Positions 25,085 through 34,398 of a stretch of 64,000 nucleotides of DNA are shown in pieces. Position 1 is the stretch's first letter. Every line of letters starts with the position of its first letter. This DNA is from Candidatus Peregrinibacteria bacterium (GTDB lineage Bacteria; Patescibacteriota; Gracilibacteria; UBA1369; PNNO01): the NCBI GenBank assembly GCA_016928915.1, contig JAFGJT010000017.1:105611-169610 (forward strand), written 5' to 3'. The position numbers and the translations under genes were made by a program. The notes beneath the pieces were generated by a model. The model saw only the letters and a program-made list of their open reading frames with translations, had not been told where the DNA came from and ran no database searches.

Positions 25085-26812
25085 ATGTTCAAGAAAAAAA
25101 AGAAAGAGGAGGAAAAACCTCATAAAGCAGGCGGTTATAAACAAAAAGTAATCGGCTTGGTTATCGGACTGATTGCAGTTTTTTTGTTGGTATTTATTAT
25201 CTATTATACGGTTTCACGTATTTTCAGACCCGAAGATCTGGCAAATTTTTTGCCACAAGATACCACATTTGCAGTTGTGCAGGTGAGTACCAATACGGGT
25301 TTCGATCAGGTTGAAAATTTTTACAAGGCTTTAAATAAATACGAAATTTACCAGCCTCAAAATATTGTCGGTCTGGTAAACGATATTTTTGACATTGATT
25401 ATGAAAACGAAGTTGAGGACTGGCTCGGAAGGCAGGTTGGCATGGCTTTTTTGGAAAATCCGGAATCAGCCGGAGAAATACAGACAATATTTTTTATTGA
25501 AGTTAAAGATGCGGCCGGCGCTGTTGAATTTATGAAATCGCGCGGATTAAAAGAGCAGGAAGATTATCTGCTGAATGATGAATATAACGGTATAAAGATT
25601 TACAGATATGCGCTCAGCCAGGCGTTTAATTTTGCATTCATTAAAAGTTATATTGTTATTGCTTCAAACCAGAATGTTTTAAAAAGCGTGATTGATGCAA
25701 CTCGGGGCGGTAAGCCGAATTTAAAATTAGGTCCGCTTTATCAGAAAATTTCGCAGAACATCCCCATTAAAACTTTAAGTTTTGTATATCTGGATCTGGA
25801 AAAATTGATTAAACTTTTAAAATCCAACTCGGAGTTTATGGGTGAAAAAGGAAGAGAGCTCCTTGCTTTTGAGCCTTTGCTGAAGATTTATAAGGGGCTC
25901 GGTGCAGGTTTGATTATTGAAAAGAAAAATATAGTGATTCAGACATACACTTGTCTGGATGAGAATTATTTGAATGGGAAAGAATTTATTGGTTATGACC
26001 GCAAATTCAGAGGAGGCCTTTTGAAAATGCTGCCAAAAGACATTATATTTTATTCGGGCGGCAAGAATTTGCGACAGCAGCTGCAAAGATACTCCGAAAT
26101 TTTTAGCGCGGGCGGGGAAGTATCGTATCTGATTTTTGAGGGTCTTTTAAACGCACAGAAAAATATTTATTTCGGCAATGAAATAAGTCTTGAAGAAGAT
26201 ATTTATCCTTTGCTTGAAAATGAATATGCTTTGGCATTAACCGCACTTGACCAGGAGCAGGCTTTAACAGTTGTTCTTGAGCTTTCAGATCCGATTCGCG
26301 ACAAGGATAAAATAGCGGCCCTTGCCGACAGCTTTGTAAGAAAAAGCGCTCTTCTTGCTCCAAAAGTTGTTGAAGTTACGCTTGAGGACGGGACAGTAAC
26401 AAAAGAGGTTCAGACAACCCCCGAAGAAATAACAAAAAGTTCTGAAAACTATAAAGGCTATGAAATAAACGCATTAAATATAAGCAATCAGACATGGGGA
26501 GTTTATTATATTATTTTGGACAAGAATTTTATTATGACAACAAAGCTCGGCCACATGCAAAAAATTATTGATTTATATATTGAAGATGCTGAAGATTTTA
26601 CCACAAGCGATATTTATACAAATAATTTATTACCGGTTTTAAATGTATCGGACGAGGTTATTTATTACGGCTCTGATTTTCTTGAGAATAATTTTAAAAG
26701 TTTACTGCCGGAATATTTAAATCCTTATCTGTCACCCGTTCAATCCGTCAGCAGCGGGAATAATTACTTTAAGGACGGCATTTCTTCAATCAATTATTTA
26801 AAAGTTGATTAA
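25085..26812 (+). CDS. DUF3352-type membrane-anchored envelope protein
   Basis: A 575-residue protein. The N-terminus is very basic (MFKKKKKEEEKPHKAGGYKQ). One membrane helix follows at ~25-45 (VIGLVIGLIAVFLLVFIIYY), and then a long extracytoplasmic region beginning ANFLPQDTTFAVVQVST. This matches the DUF3352 layout, in which two similar halves form an LRP/lipoprotein-like fold. Function is unknown. The gene ends in TAATG, sharing one base with the DUF4012 start, so the two proteins are probably made together and act at the same site. Confidence 0.75.
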   Translation: MFKKKKKEEEKPHKAGGYKQKVIGLVIGLIAVFLLVFIIYYTVSRIFRPEDLANFLPQDTTFAVVQVSTNTGFDQVENFYKALNKYEIYQPQNIVGLVNDIFDIDYENEVEDWLGRQVGMAFLENPESAGEIQTIFFIEVKDAAGAVEFMKSRGLKEQEDYLLNDEYNGIKIYRYALSQAFNFAFIKSYIVIASNQNVLKSVIDATRGGKPNLKLGPLYQKISQNIPIKTLSFVYLDLEKLIKLLKSNSEFMGEKGRELLAFEPLLKIYKGLGAGLIIEKKNIVIQTYTCLDENYLNGKEFIGYDRKFRGGLLKMLPKDIIFYSGGKNLRQQLQRYSEIFSAGGEVSYLIFEGLLNAQKNIYFGNEISLEEDIYPLLENEYALALTALDQEQALTVVLELSDPIRDKDKIAALADSFVRKSALLAPKVVEVTLEDGTVTKEVQTTPEEITKSSENYKGYEINALNISNQTWGVYYIILDKNFIMTTKLGHMQKIIDLYIEDAEDFTTSDIYTNNLLPVLNVSDEVIYYGSDFLENNFKSLLPEYLNPYLSPVQSVSSGNNYFKDGISSINYLKVD

Positions 26813-28932
26813 TGCCAATTGTAAGGGATCTAAAGAAGCGCGATTCAAAAAAAATTCTTATCTTAAATAAGGGCGGTGACGAAATGCCGAAAAAAGCTGT
26901 TATAAAGCCTTTATCCGCTCATAAACGAGAAAAAGCGGATTATGTGATTTTTAGAACTCAAGATATGCGCGCTGAAAAAAAATATTCTTTTAATAAAAGA
27001 GTGCTTTATTTTATAGCGGTCGGAACTTTTATTTTGTTTGTTCTGAATTTTTTTACAATAGGCGTAAAAATAACGACCATTGTTTCGCAGGTTGAAGCGG
27101 ACGCATACAATGCGTTCAATAGTTTTATTTCGGGCGGAAAAAATGCTGCCGATATGAATTTGGGCGGGGCTATTCAGTCGTTTGAAAGCGCAAATAAATC
27201 TTTTGAAGATGCCAAAGAAAGAATATGGTTTCTTGGAAATCAGACGATGCTGAACCGCCAGGGGTTTGGCGACAGTGTTTATTCGATACTTGAAAGCGGC
27301 AGACTGCTTTCGGATGCAGCCCTGCTTTTTTCGCAGGGTGTAAGCGAAATAAATGAAGTCCCGATACTGTTTGTACATAATTATGCAAAATCAAATGAAG
27401 CGCCCGAATATAAGAAGACTTCATTAACGGAAAAATTAAAATCAGCGCTTGAATTATTTAACGGTTCGTTTGAAAAAATTCAGAGCGCTCAGACAAAACT
27501 TAACAGCACTGCTTTAATGTTTATGCCGGTAAACCTGCAAAATCAGTTTGTAGTAATAAACAACCGGCTAAATGAATTGATCGGGATTGTAAAAAAAATA
27601 CAGAATCAAATACCTGCCGCTTTAAAACTGCTCGGAGACCGTTATCCCCACAGATATCTGGTTTTGCTGCAAAATAACAGCGAATCAAGACCAACCGGAG
27701 GTTTTATAGGCAGTTATTTAATTGTTGACGTAAATGACGGCTATATCGAAAATACTGCTTTTTATGATATTTATGAAAGCGACGGTCAGCTAAACACACA
27801 CATTCCGACGCCTCAGGAAATAGCGGCTTTAACTGATAACTGGAGAATGCGTGATTCCAACTATTCCCCTGATTTTGAGCTTTCCGCAAAAAAAGCCGCG
27901 TGGTTTTTGGAACAGGAAAAAGGACCTGGCGTTGATACTGTAATTGCGGTTAACCAGAGCATTGTGCAGCATTTATTTGAAATTACCGGACCTGTTGAAG
28001 TTGAGGGGTTTGATACAGCTTTTACCGCAAACAACTACAATACGGTTTTAACCTATATTATCGAATCTAAACTTGAAGGAGCGGCAAATCCAAAGGCCGT
28101 ACTTGAGAGGCTGATCAGTGTTTTAAAAGAAAAATTATACAACCAGGCTTCATTTAAAACCTTATTCACGCTTATTCAAAAGGGTATATCCGAAAAACAA
28201 ATTCTGGCGTGGTCCAGTGACACCCAGGTACAGGATTTCTTTAAGGAAATCGGCATAGACGGCAAAATAATTCAGACCGCTGATGATGAAGATTTTTTAA
28301 ACCTTATTTCAATTAATATCGGCGGGAATAAAAGCGATTTATATATTGAATCTGAAATTCTTCATGAAACGGTTATTGATAACAACGGAGAAATCTCAAA
28401 TAAACTTACTTATTCAAGAAAACATACGTGGAGACCCGATGTTTTACTTGACTGGAAAGAGGCTCTTGAACCGTTTGGATTTTCCGAATATCCGGAAGGG
28501 CTACAGGATATACTCGGAAGAGGAACCAACAAATCGGTTATAAAAATATTTTTACCAAAAGGCAGCATTATTGAAGATGTAATTGGTATAGATAAAAACG
28601 AATTGCAGTCCGGCATCGATGAGGAGCTTGATAAATCATTTGTATATTTTACTCTTGAGGTTCTTCCGCAGAATGAACGCGTTGTGACATTACTGTATAA
28701 GCTGCCGTATAAACTTGACCTTTTTGCGGCCGATGAATACAGGTTAACCGTTCAGAAACAGCCGGGAAGTTTGTTTGATACGAGATTGATAAAACGGATC
28801 CTGTTAGACCCGTCGCTTACAGCTTACCGCAGTTATCCGGAGGATGCTGTAAAATCCGAAAGTATTGGGATTGAGTATCGGACAACATTAAAAACCGACC
28901 AAAATTTTGCCGCTTTAATCGGGAGAGAATAA
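26812..28932 (+). CDS. DUF4012 domain membrane protein
   Basis: A 706-residue protein with a cytoplasmic N-terminus of ~65 residues, one membrane helix (VLYFIAVGTFILFVLNFFTIGV) and a large outer region. The DUF4012 core is clear: YLVLLQNNSESRPTGGFIGSYLIVDVNDG, then a VIAVNQSIVQHLFEITGPVEV segment. Family members occur in many Patescibacteria and Actinobacteria next to glycan genes, but their role is not settled. An internal ATG near 26884 (MPKKAVIKPLS) could be the real start. The annotated start is favoured by its 1-bp overlap with the DUF3352 stop. Confidence 0.85.
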   Translation: MPIVRDLKKRDSKKILILNKGGDEMPKKAVIKPLSAHKREKADYVIFRTQDMRAEKKYSFNKRVLYFIAVGTFILFVLNFFTIGVKITTIVSQVEADAYNAFNSFISGGKNAADMNLGGAIQSFESANKSFEDAKERIWFLGNQTMLNRQGFGDSVYSILESGRLLSDAALLFSQGVSEINEVPILFVHNYAKSNEAPEYKKTSLTEKLKSALELFNGSFEKIQSAQTKLNSTALMFMPVNLQNQFVVINNRLNELIGIVKKIQNQIPAALKLLGDRYPHRYLVLLQNNSESRPTGGFIGSYLIVDVNDGYIENTAFYDIYESDGQLNTHIPTPQEIAALTDNWRMRDSNYSPDFELSAKKAAWFLEQEKGPGVDTVIAVNQSIVQHLFEITGPVEVEGFDTAFTANNYNTVLTYIIESKLEGAANPKAVLERLISVLKEKLYNQASFKTLFTLIQKGISEKQILAWSSDTQVQDFFKEIGIDGKIIQTADDEDFLNLISINIGGNKSDLYIESEILHETVIDNNGEISNKLTYSRKHTWRPDVLLDWKEALEPFGFSEYPEGLQDILGRGTNKSVIKIFLPKGSIIEDVIGIDKNELQSGIDEELDKSFVYFTLEVLPQNERVVTLLYKLPYKLDLFAADEYRLTVQKQPGSLFDTRLIKRILLDPSLTAYRSYPEDAVKSESIGIEYRTTLKTDQNFAALIGRE

Positions 28933-30660
28933 TTAAATTCTTTTGAATTTTTTTTCAAGCTCTTCAAAAGTCAGCTGAATCATTGAAGGCCTGCCATGGG
29001 GGCAGGTATAAGGCCTTTTTAAGCGGTCCAGCTGTATGATCAAGGCTGCCATTTCATCAAGGCTTAGGTCTTTGCCGAATTTAATCGCGCTTCTGCAGGC
29101 AATATATTCAATGATTTTTTCAGCGTGAGTTGTAATCGCTCTTGTTTTTTTATCATCCGACAGGTCGGACAGCACGTTTAAAAGAATATTTTCAATATTT
29201 TCACCCGCGATTGAAGCGGGCACACTGCTTATAATAAAAGTGTTGCCGCCAAAAAGTTCAATATCAAAACCGAGAGCAGTAAAAACAGGTTCATTGCTTC
29301 TGAAAATTTCAGCTTCAAGAGTGGAAAGTTCAATATTCTGAGGGATTAAAAGCTGCTGTTTTTGAGGTGATTTTTTTTCATAATCATCCATCAGCTCCTC
29401 ATACAATACGCGTTCATGCGCGGCATGCTGGTCTATTAAAACAAGACCCGATGCGTTTTCGGCAAGTATGTAAGATTTGGCTATCTGCGCGAGCGGGTTT
29501 AAAGATAAATCCTGCGTTTCATTTTTTGTATATGCGTACTTGTTTAATTTGGCCGGTTTATAAAAACGACTGTCTTCTGCAAGATGTTTTGTGAATTCAA
29601 GGGCATCGTTAACTTTGAGCGGATCAAAAAATTTCGGCTTATAAACGTCAGTTTTAATTTCGGGCATCAGAATGTTTTTTTCAAGGCTTTCTCTTGCGGC
29701 TTTCTGAAGGCCTTTAAAGATCTGTGCCTGATTCAGGAATTTAATTTCAAGTTTTCTGGGATGGATGTTAACATCAATCAGTTCAGGAGAAATCCGAATA
29801 TTTAAAGCAAAAAAAGGCTTTTGTTTGCCGAATAAAAGCGAGTGATAAGCTTCATAAAGAGCATAGCTGAAATTATAATTGTTAATCGCCCTGCCGTTTA
29901 CAAAAAGATGCTGATGCCGCGATCCCTCGCGCGCAATTTCCGGCTTTCCAATAAAACCTTCTACAACAAAATCCGGTTCCGAAAGTGATATTGGAACGCA
30001 GTTATCGGCAATATTTTTTCCTAAAACATCTCTCAGCCTCTCAAAAAAATTATTTACACGGGGATAATTAAACGATTCTTTATCATTATGAAACAATACA
30101 AAATGTATGCCGGGATTGGCGAGCGCAAGCGACTGGTAACAGCCTAATATCTGCTGATATTCGGTTGTGATTGTTTTTAGATATTTTTTTCTTGCGGGTG
30201 TGTTGAAAAACAGGTTTTTCACTTCAATCCGCGTTCCTTCGGGGCAGCTGATTTCTTCAATTTTATCTTTGACGCCTCCCTGCATTGTAATTTTAGTGCC
30301 TGTAGTTGAGCCTTTGTGCCTTGTAATCAGCGTAAGGTATGAAACAGAAGCGATACTTGCAAGCGCCTCGCCCCTGAACCCCATCGTTTTAATATTAAAC
30401 AAATCATACGCGCCCGAAATTTTGCTTGTTGCATGCCTTGCAAGGGCGAGGCGCGCATCATCTTTATCCATGCCCGTGCCGTTATCGGTTACACGGATAA
30501 GCTCATCACCCCCGCCGACAACCTCCAGAGTTATTTTATCGGCGCCGGCGTCAACTGAATTTTCAATAAGCTCTTTAACAACCGATGCCGGTCTTTCAAC
30601 AACCTCGCCGGCGGCAATTTGATTAATCAGATTTTCAGGTAAAATTTTAATAAGCGACAT
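28933..30660 (-). CDS. mutL: DNA mismatch repair protein MutL
   Basis: Couples MutS recognition to strand incision. The 575-residue protein has the GHKL ATPase motifs (NSVDAGADKITLEV, TDNGTGMDKDDA, GFRGEALASI) and a C-terminal dimerisation domain. That domain has the endonuclease motif DQHAAHERVLYEE, the cysteine of EYIACRSAIK and CPHGRPSMIQL. It is thus the nicking type found in bacteria without MutH. The gene follows mutS by 10 bp. It abuts the convergent DUF4012 gene with no spacer at all. Confidence 0.95.
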   Translation of the reverse strand: MSLIKILPENLINQIAAGEVVERPASVVKELIENSVDAGADKITLEVVGGGDELIRVTDNGTGMDKDDARLALARHATSKISGAYDLFNIKTMGFRGEALASIASVSYLTLITRHKGSTTGTKITMQGGVKDKIEEISCPEGTRIEVKNLFFNTPARKKYLKTITTEYQQILGCYQSLALANPGIHFVLFHNDKESFNYPRVNNFFERLRDVLGKNIADNCVPISLSEPDFVVEGFIGKPEIAREGSRHQHLFVNGRAINNYNFSYALYEAYHSLLFGKQKPFFALNIRISPELIDVNIHPRKLEIKFLNQAQIFKGLQKAARESLEKNILMPEIKTDVYKPKFFDPLKVNDALEFTKHLAEDSRFYKPAKLNKYAYTKNETQDLSLNPLAQIAKSYILAENASGLVLIDQHAAHERVLYEELMDDYEKKSPQKQQLLIPQNIELSTLEAEIFRSNEPVFTALGFDIELFGGNTFIISSVPASIAGENIENILLNVLSDLSDDKKTRAITTHAEKIIEYIACRSAIKFGKDLSLDEMAALIIQLDRLKRPYTCPHGRPSMIQLTFEELEKKFKRI

Positions 30661-30670
30661 TTTGTGACTG

Positions 30671-33247
30671 TTATTGGCTGTTGGATTTTCGTTTTAATTC
30701 ATCAAGTGTTTTGATCGCCTCAAGCGGCGTTATATTATTAACATCGATTTTTTCCAGTTCATCTTTCATCAGCTTTAAATTTTGCGTTTTTCTTTCATAA
30801 TCATTAAACAAATCCATCTGTTCATCGCTTATTTTTTTTGCGGGATTCTGGATTATTTTGGCTTCAAGTTCTTTCAAAATGGTTTTGGAATTTTCAATAA
30901 CTTCAGCCGGAAGCCCGGCAAGACGCGCCACTTCTATTCCATAGCTTTTATCTATTCCGCCGGTTTCAAGTTTATATAAAAATATGACTCCATTATTTGT
31001 TTCCTTTACCGATACGCAAAAGTTTTTTGCGTGCGCAAGATTTTCAACAACACCGATAAGCTCATGGTAATGACTTGCAAATAATGTTTTTGCTTTAATT
31101 TTGTTGTGAATATATTCAAGTAAGGACCATGCAATGCTGACACCGTCATAGGTTGAAGTGCCGCGTCCGATTTCATCCAGAATAATAAGGCTTTTGTTGG
31201 TTGCATTATTTAAAATATTCGCGGCTTCCTGCATTTCCACCATGAATGTGCTCTGTCCGCGTATAAGATTGTCCGATGCCCCAACACGTGTAAAAATACG
31301 GTCAACTATTCCTGTTTCGCATTTTTTTGCCGGGACAAACGAACCGATATGCGCAAGCAGAACAATCAGTGCGGTCTGTCTGAGTATTGTCGACTTTCCC
31401 CCCATATTCGGCCCTGTAATAAGCAGAAGACGATTGTCTACATTGTCGAGCAGGACATCATTTGGAATAAAAGTGTCTGCTGCAGACATCTTTTCAATAA
31501 CAGGATGGCGGCCCATTATTATTTCAATTCTATCCCCGCTGTTTAACACAGGTTTAGTATAATTGTTTAATTTTGCGCAGTACGCGAACCCGCTTAACAC
31601 ATCAAAAGCCGCAATCAACCATGCATTTTTTTGTATATCTTGAATATGTTTTAATGCCTCATTGCGAATTTTTACAAAAAGATCATATTCAAGCGCGATT
31701 ATTTTTTCCTGCGCGGTCAATATCTTTTCTTCATATTCCTTAAGCTCGGGTGTGATAAATCTTTCGGCATTAACAAGGGTTTGTTTACGGATGTAATCTT
31801 CAGGCACGTATTTTAAATTTACTTTGCTGATTTCAATATAATAACTAAAAACTTTGTTATATCGCACTTTTAGTGAATTTATACCTGTTCTTTTTATCTC
31901 CTTTTCCTGTAAATCTTTAATAAAGTTTTTACCCTCGCGTGATATTCTTTTAAGCTCATCCAGTTCGTTATTGTAACCATCTTTAATAATTTCACCTTCA
32001 TGCACAGACATCGGGGCATCTTCGGATATTCCGGTATCAATAAGTTCATATAGTTCTGAAAGATCCTTAAGTTCTTTACATGAATTTATGATTATTTCAG
32101 ACGAACACCTGTCTATTATCTTTTTGATTGAAGGTATCTTGCCGAGGGTAAGTTTTAAACCTGTAAGGTCGCGTGCGCCGCCTGTACCAATTGAAAGTTT
32201 TGCCATTATTCTTTCAATATCCATCACCTCTTTAAGTTCTGTGCGAATATTCCCGAGAAGAACCGTATCATTAAAAAATTCATTTACAGCCTCAAGACGC
32301 CTGTTGATTTCATTTCCATTGATTAAAGGATGTGTAAGCCAAAATTTAAGCATTCTGCCGCCTGCGGATGTGACTGTGTGGTCTATTATCGAAATTAACG
32401 CACCTTCCCTTTTTTGATCTTTCAATGTGAATAAAAGTTCAAGATTTCTTTGGGTGGATTCGTCTATTGGCATATATTCATCTCCGGAAAAATATTGCAG
32501 TTTTTGGATATGCTTAAGATCATTTTTTTGAGTTTCTTTTAAGTAATTAAACAGCATACTCGCACTTTGCACCGCTGATGTCTTATTTTCAAAGCCGAAT
32601 CCATCAAGGGACTGCAGGTTAAAATGTTCAAGCAGGGATTTTTCATTTTTATAATAATTTTCGTAAGTAAAAAAGTTGATATTTGAATAGGTATTTTTTA
32701 ATTGCTGCGCGCAAGGTGCTTCACTAAATTCTTTGTTAAATATGCACTCAACCGGCGCAATTTTTGTTATTTCCGTAATAAGGTTATTTATGCCTTTAAC
32801 CTCTCCGGCTTTAAAGTCGCCGGTTGTAATATCAGCATATGCAAGACCAAAAACGTCATTATCCTGCACAATGGCGATGATATAATTATTTGTTTTTGTG
32901 TCGAGCAGATTGTCGTTAAAAGTTGTTCCGGGAGTAATAACTTTTACCACATCTCGTTCAACTATCCCGGGGAGGTTTGGATCGCTCATCTGTTCGCAGA
33001 TAGCGCATTTTTCGCCATTTTTGATAAGTTTGGCAAGGTATCCTTCAATAGCATGATAAGGCACCCCGCACATGGGAATTTTATGGTCTCCCTTATTTCG
33101 TGCCGTTAAAGTAATATTTAAAATTTTGGAAGCCCGTATTGCATCTTCACCGAACATTTCATAAAAATCTCCCAGCCTGTAAAGCAAAATACAGTCAGCA
33201 TACTGTTTTTTAATTTCTTCATATTGCTTCATCATTGGTGTCGCCAT
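30671..33247 (-). CDS. mutS: DNA mismatch repair protein MutS
   Basis: Recognises mismatches and small loops. The 858-residue protein has the mismatch-contacting GDFYEMF near residue 28, the connector, lever and clamp domains, and the ABC-type ATPase with Walker A GPNMGGKST, Walker B IILDEIGRGTSTYDG and a C-terminal helix-turn-helix. Length is normal for MutS1. It is the first gene of the mutS-mutL operon. The tRNA-Thr gene lies ~150 bp upstream on the same strand. Confidence 0.96.
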   Translation of the reverse strand: MATPMMKQYEEIKKQYADCILLYRLGDFYEMFGEDAIRASKILNITLTARNKGDHKIPMCGVPYHAIEGYLAKLIKNGEKCAICEQMSDPNLPGIVERDVVKVITPGTTFNDNLLDTKTNNYIIAIVQDNDVFGLAYADITTGDFKAGEVKGINNLITEITKIAPVECIFNKEFSEAPCAQQLKNTYSNINFFTYENYYKNEKSLLEHFNLQSLDGFGFENKTSAVQSASMLFNYLKETQKNDLKHIQKLQYFSGDEYMPIDESTQRNLELLFTLKDQKREGALISIIDHTVTSAGGRMLKFWLTHPLINGNEINRRLEAVNEFFNDTVLLGNIRTELKEVMDIERIMAKLSIGTGGARDLTGLKLTLGKIPSIKKIIDRCSSEIIINSCKELKDLSELYELIDTGISEDAPMSVHEGEIIKDGYNNELDELKRISREGKNFIKDLQEKEIKRTGINSLKVRYNKVFSYYIEISKVNLKYVPEDYIRKQTLVNAERFITPELKEYEEKILTAQEKIIALEYDLFVKIRNEALKHIQDIQKNAWLIAAFDVLSGFAYCAKLNNYTKPVLNSGDRIEIIMGRHPVIEKMSAADTFIPNDVLLDNVDNRLLLITGPNMGGKSTILRQTALIVLLAHIGSFVPAKKCETGIVDRIFTRVGASDNLIRGQSTFMVEMQEAANILNNATNKSLIILDEIGRGTSTYDGVSIAWSLLEYIHNKIKAKTLFASHYHELIGVVENLAHAKNFCVSVKETNNGVIFLYKLETGGIDKSYGIEVARLAGLPAEVIENSKTILKELEAKIIQNPAKKISDEQMDLFNDYERKTQNLKLMKDELEKIDVNNITPLEAIKTLDELKRKSNSQ

Positions 33248-33375
33248 TGTGCTGTAAATTAAAGCCCCGGCAGGTTTAAAATATAACCAGGACTATATTA
33301 AATAGTCAAGAAATGAAAAAGTCCCGTTATAAAGGAAAATAAATATTTTAAGATTGCGGCCGTAGGGGTCGCATG

Positions 33376-33395
33376 TACCCCGCCAAGGCGGGGTA
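33376..33395. repeat. GC-rich 20-bp palindrome after tRNA-Thr
   Basis: TACCCCGCC and GGCGGGGTA around a central AA form a near-perfect palindrome one base beyond the tRNA-Thr CCA end. There is no T-run on either side, so it is a poor intrinsic terminator. It may be a processing hairpin or a small mobile palindrome. Confidence 0.7.
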
Positions 33396-33396
33396 T

Positions 33397-33471
33397 TGGA
33401 GCCGATGGTGGGATTTGAACCCACGACCCATGCTTTACGAAAGCATTGCTCTACCACTGAGCTACATCGGC
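33397..33471 (-). tRNA. tRNA-Thr(CGU)
   Basis: On the minus strand: acceptor GCCGATG/CATCGGC, D arm GCTCAGTGGTAGAGC, anticodon stem ATGCT/AGCAT with loop TTCGTAA (anticodon CGU), T arm GTGGG-TTCAAAT-CCCAC, discriminator U and encoded CCA (33397-33399). All stems pair. Confidence 0.96.
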
Positions 33472-33516
33472 ATGCATGAAATAAATTTACACACTAAAAA
33501 ATTCTTTTTCAACTGT

Positions 33517-33672
33517 TTAAAACATTGCTATCTGTCCGTTTAATCTGTAGCAGGGTTTTTTATAATGCCTTAGCCATGTTTTTAATCTTTGCATGAATGT
33601 TCTTTTCTTCTTGTTTGTAGGGTATTTTTTCACAAACCATAACCTCGGTCTGTTCGGAATTTTAATTGTCAT
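33517..33672 (-). CDS. 51-residue basic protein coupled to lexA
   Basis: A short open frame starting 3 bp after the lexA stop: MTIKIPNRPRLWFVKKYP, a run of Lys/Arg, FMQRLKTWLRHYKKPCYR and a short C-terminus. About a third of the residues are Lys, Arg or His, and there are two Trp and one Cys. The tight spacing suggests translation from the lexA message and hence SOS induction. It resembles no protein I know. SOS-linked small proteins that inhibit division (SulA, YneA) provide a precedent for location only. A basic nucleic-acid-binding protein is another option. Confidence 0.55.
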   Translation of the reverse strand: MTIKIPNRPRLWFVKKYPTNKKKRTFMQRLKTWLRHYKKPCYRLNGQIAMF

Positions 33673-33675
33673 ATA

Positions 33676-34287
33676 TTAATAGTAACGTAATAATGCTGTG
33701 ACTACTCCCTGTATCTGCAGATCTTCTTCGGGATATATATCTGAATAAGAAGCATTTTCCGCATGGAGATAAGCTTTGCCATGTTCGTTTATGTATCTTT
33801 TAATTGTATTCATGTTATCCACCAGCGCTACAACGATATCTCTGCTGCGCGGTTCTTTTTTGGAATCAACAACAACAATATCGCCCGAATAAATACCCGC
33901 ATCAATCATACTATCCCCGGTCACTTTAAGCAGAAAGAAACCATCTTTCTTTTTTGCGATATCCGGACCGACATCATACCAGGAATCAATATATTCTTCA
34001 GTTAAAACCGGCCCTCCCGCCGGCACATAACCAAGTAGAGGCAGTTTGATATTTTCGGAAGTTAGTCTTTCTTTTACGCTGTCCAGGATTTTAATGCCCC
34101 TCGGGGTATCGTCCTTTTTAATATACTTTTTTTCTTCAAGGGCTTTTACATGTTTTAAAATACTGTTGTCGGAGCTTACTTTAAAATGTTCGCGCATTTC
34201 ACGTATTGTGGGGGAGGCCCCGTTCTTAAGCTGGTAGGATTCGATAAATTTTAAAACCGACTCCTGTTTTGGCGTTAAAAATTGCAT
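33676..34287 (-). CDS. lexA: SOS repressor LexA
   Basis: Represses DNA-damage genes until RecA-stimulated self-cleavage. The 203-residue protein has the N-terminal winged helix (TPKQESVLKFIESYQLKNGASPTIREMREHF). The Ala-Gly cleavage site lies in YVPAGGP, the catalytic Ser in VTGDSMIDAGI and the Lys in NMNTIKRY. The cleavage machinery is therefore complete. Two operator-like palindromes sit in its own promoter, indicating autorepression. Confidence 0.95.
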   Translation of the reverse strand: MQFLTPKQESVLKFIESYQLKNGASPTIREMREHFKVSSDNSILKHVKALEEKKYIKKDDTPRGIKILDSVKERLTSENIKLPLLGYVPAGGPVLTEEYIDSWYDVGPDIAKKKDGFFLLKVTGDSMIDAGIYSGDIVVVDSKKEPRSRDIVVALVDNMNTIKRYINEHGKAYLHAENASYSDIYPEEDLQIQGVVTALLRYY

Positions 34288-34303
34288 AGAAAAAAATTAA
34301 ATA

Positions 34304-34348
34304 GTGAGTGTACGCTCACATTATAGGTGAGGGGGCGCTCACCGTCAA
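34304..34348 (-). promoter_or_regulatory. lexA promoter with two built-in LexA operators
   Basis: On the minus strand TTGACG (34343-34348), 17 bases, TATAAT (34320-34325). The spacer is filled by the palindrome GTGAG-N6-CTCAC (34327-34342). A second copy of the same palindrome lies just after the -10 (34304-34319). The two centres are 23 bp apart. LexA bound at either would block RNA polymerase. The half-site GTGAG/CTCAC differs from the E. coli CTGT-N8-ACAG and the Bacillus GAAC-N4-GTTC boxes. Confidence 0.85.
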
Positions 34349-34398
34349 GGTTAATTTAAATATAAGAAAAGAAGGGCATCGCCAAACGGCGGCGCCTA

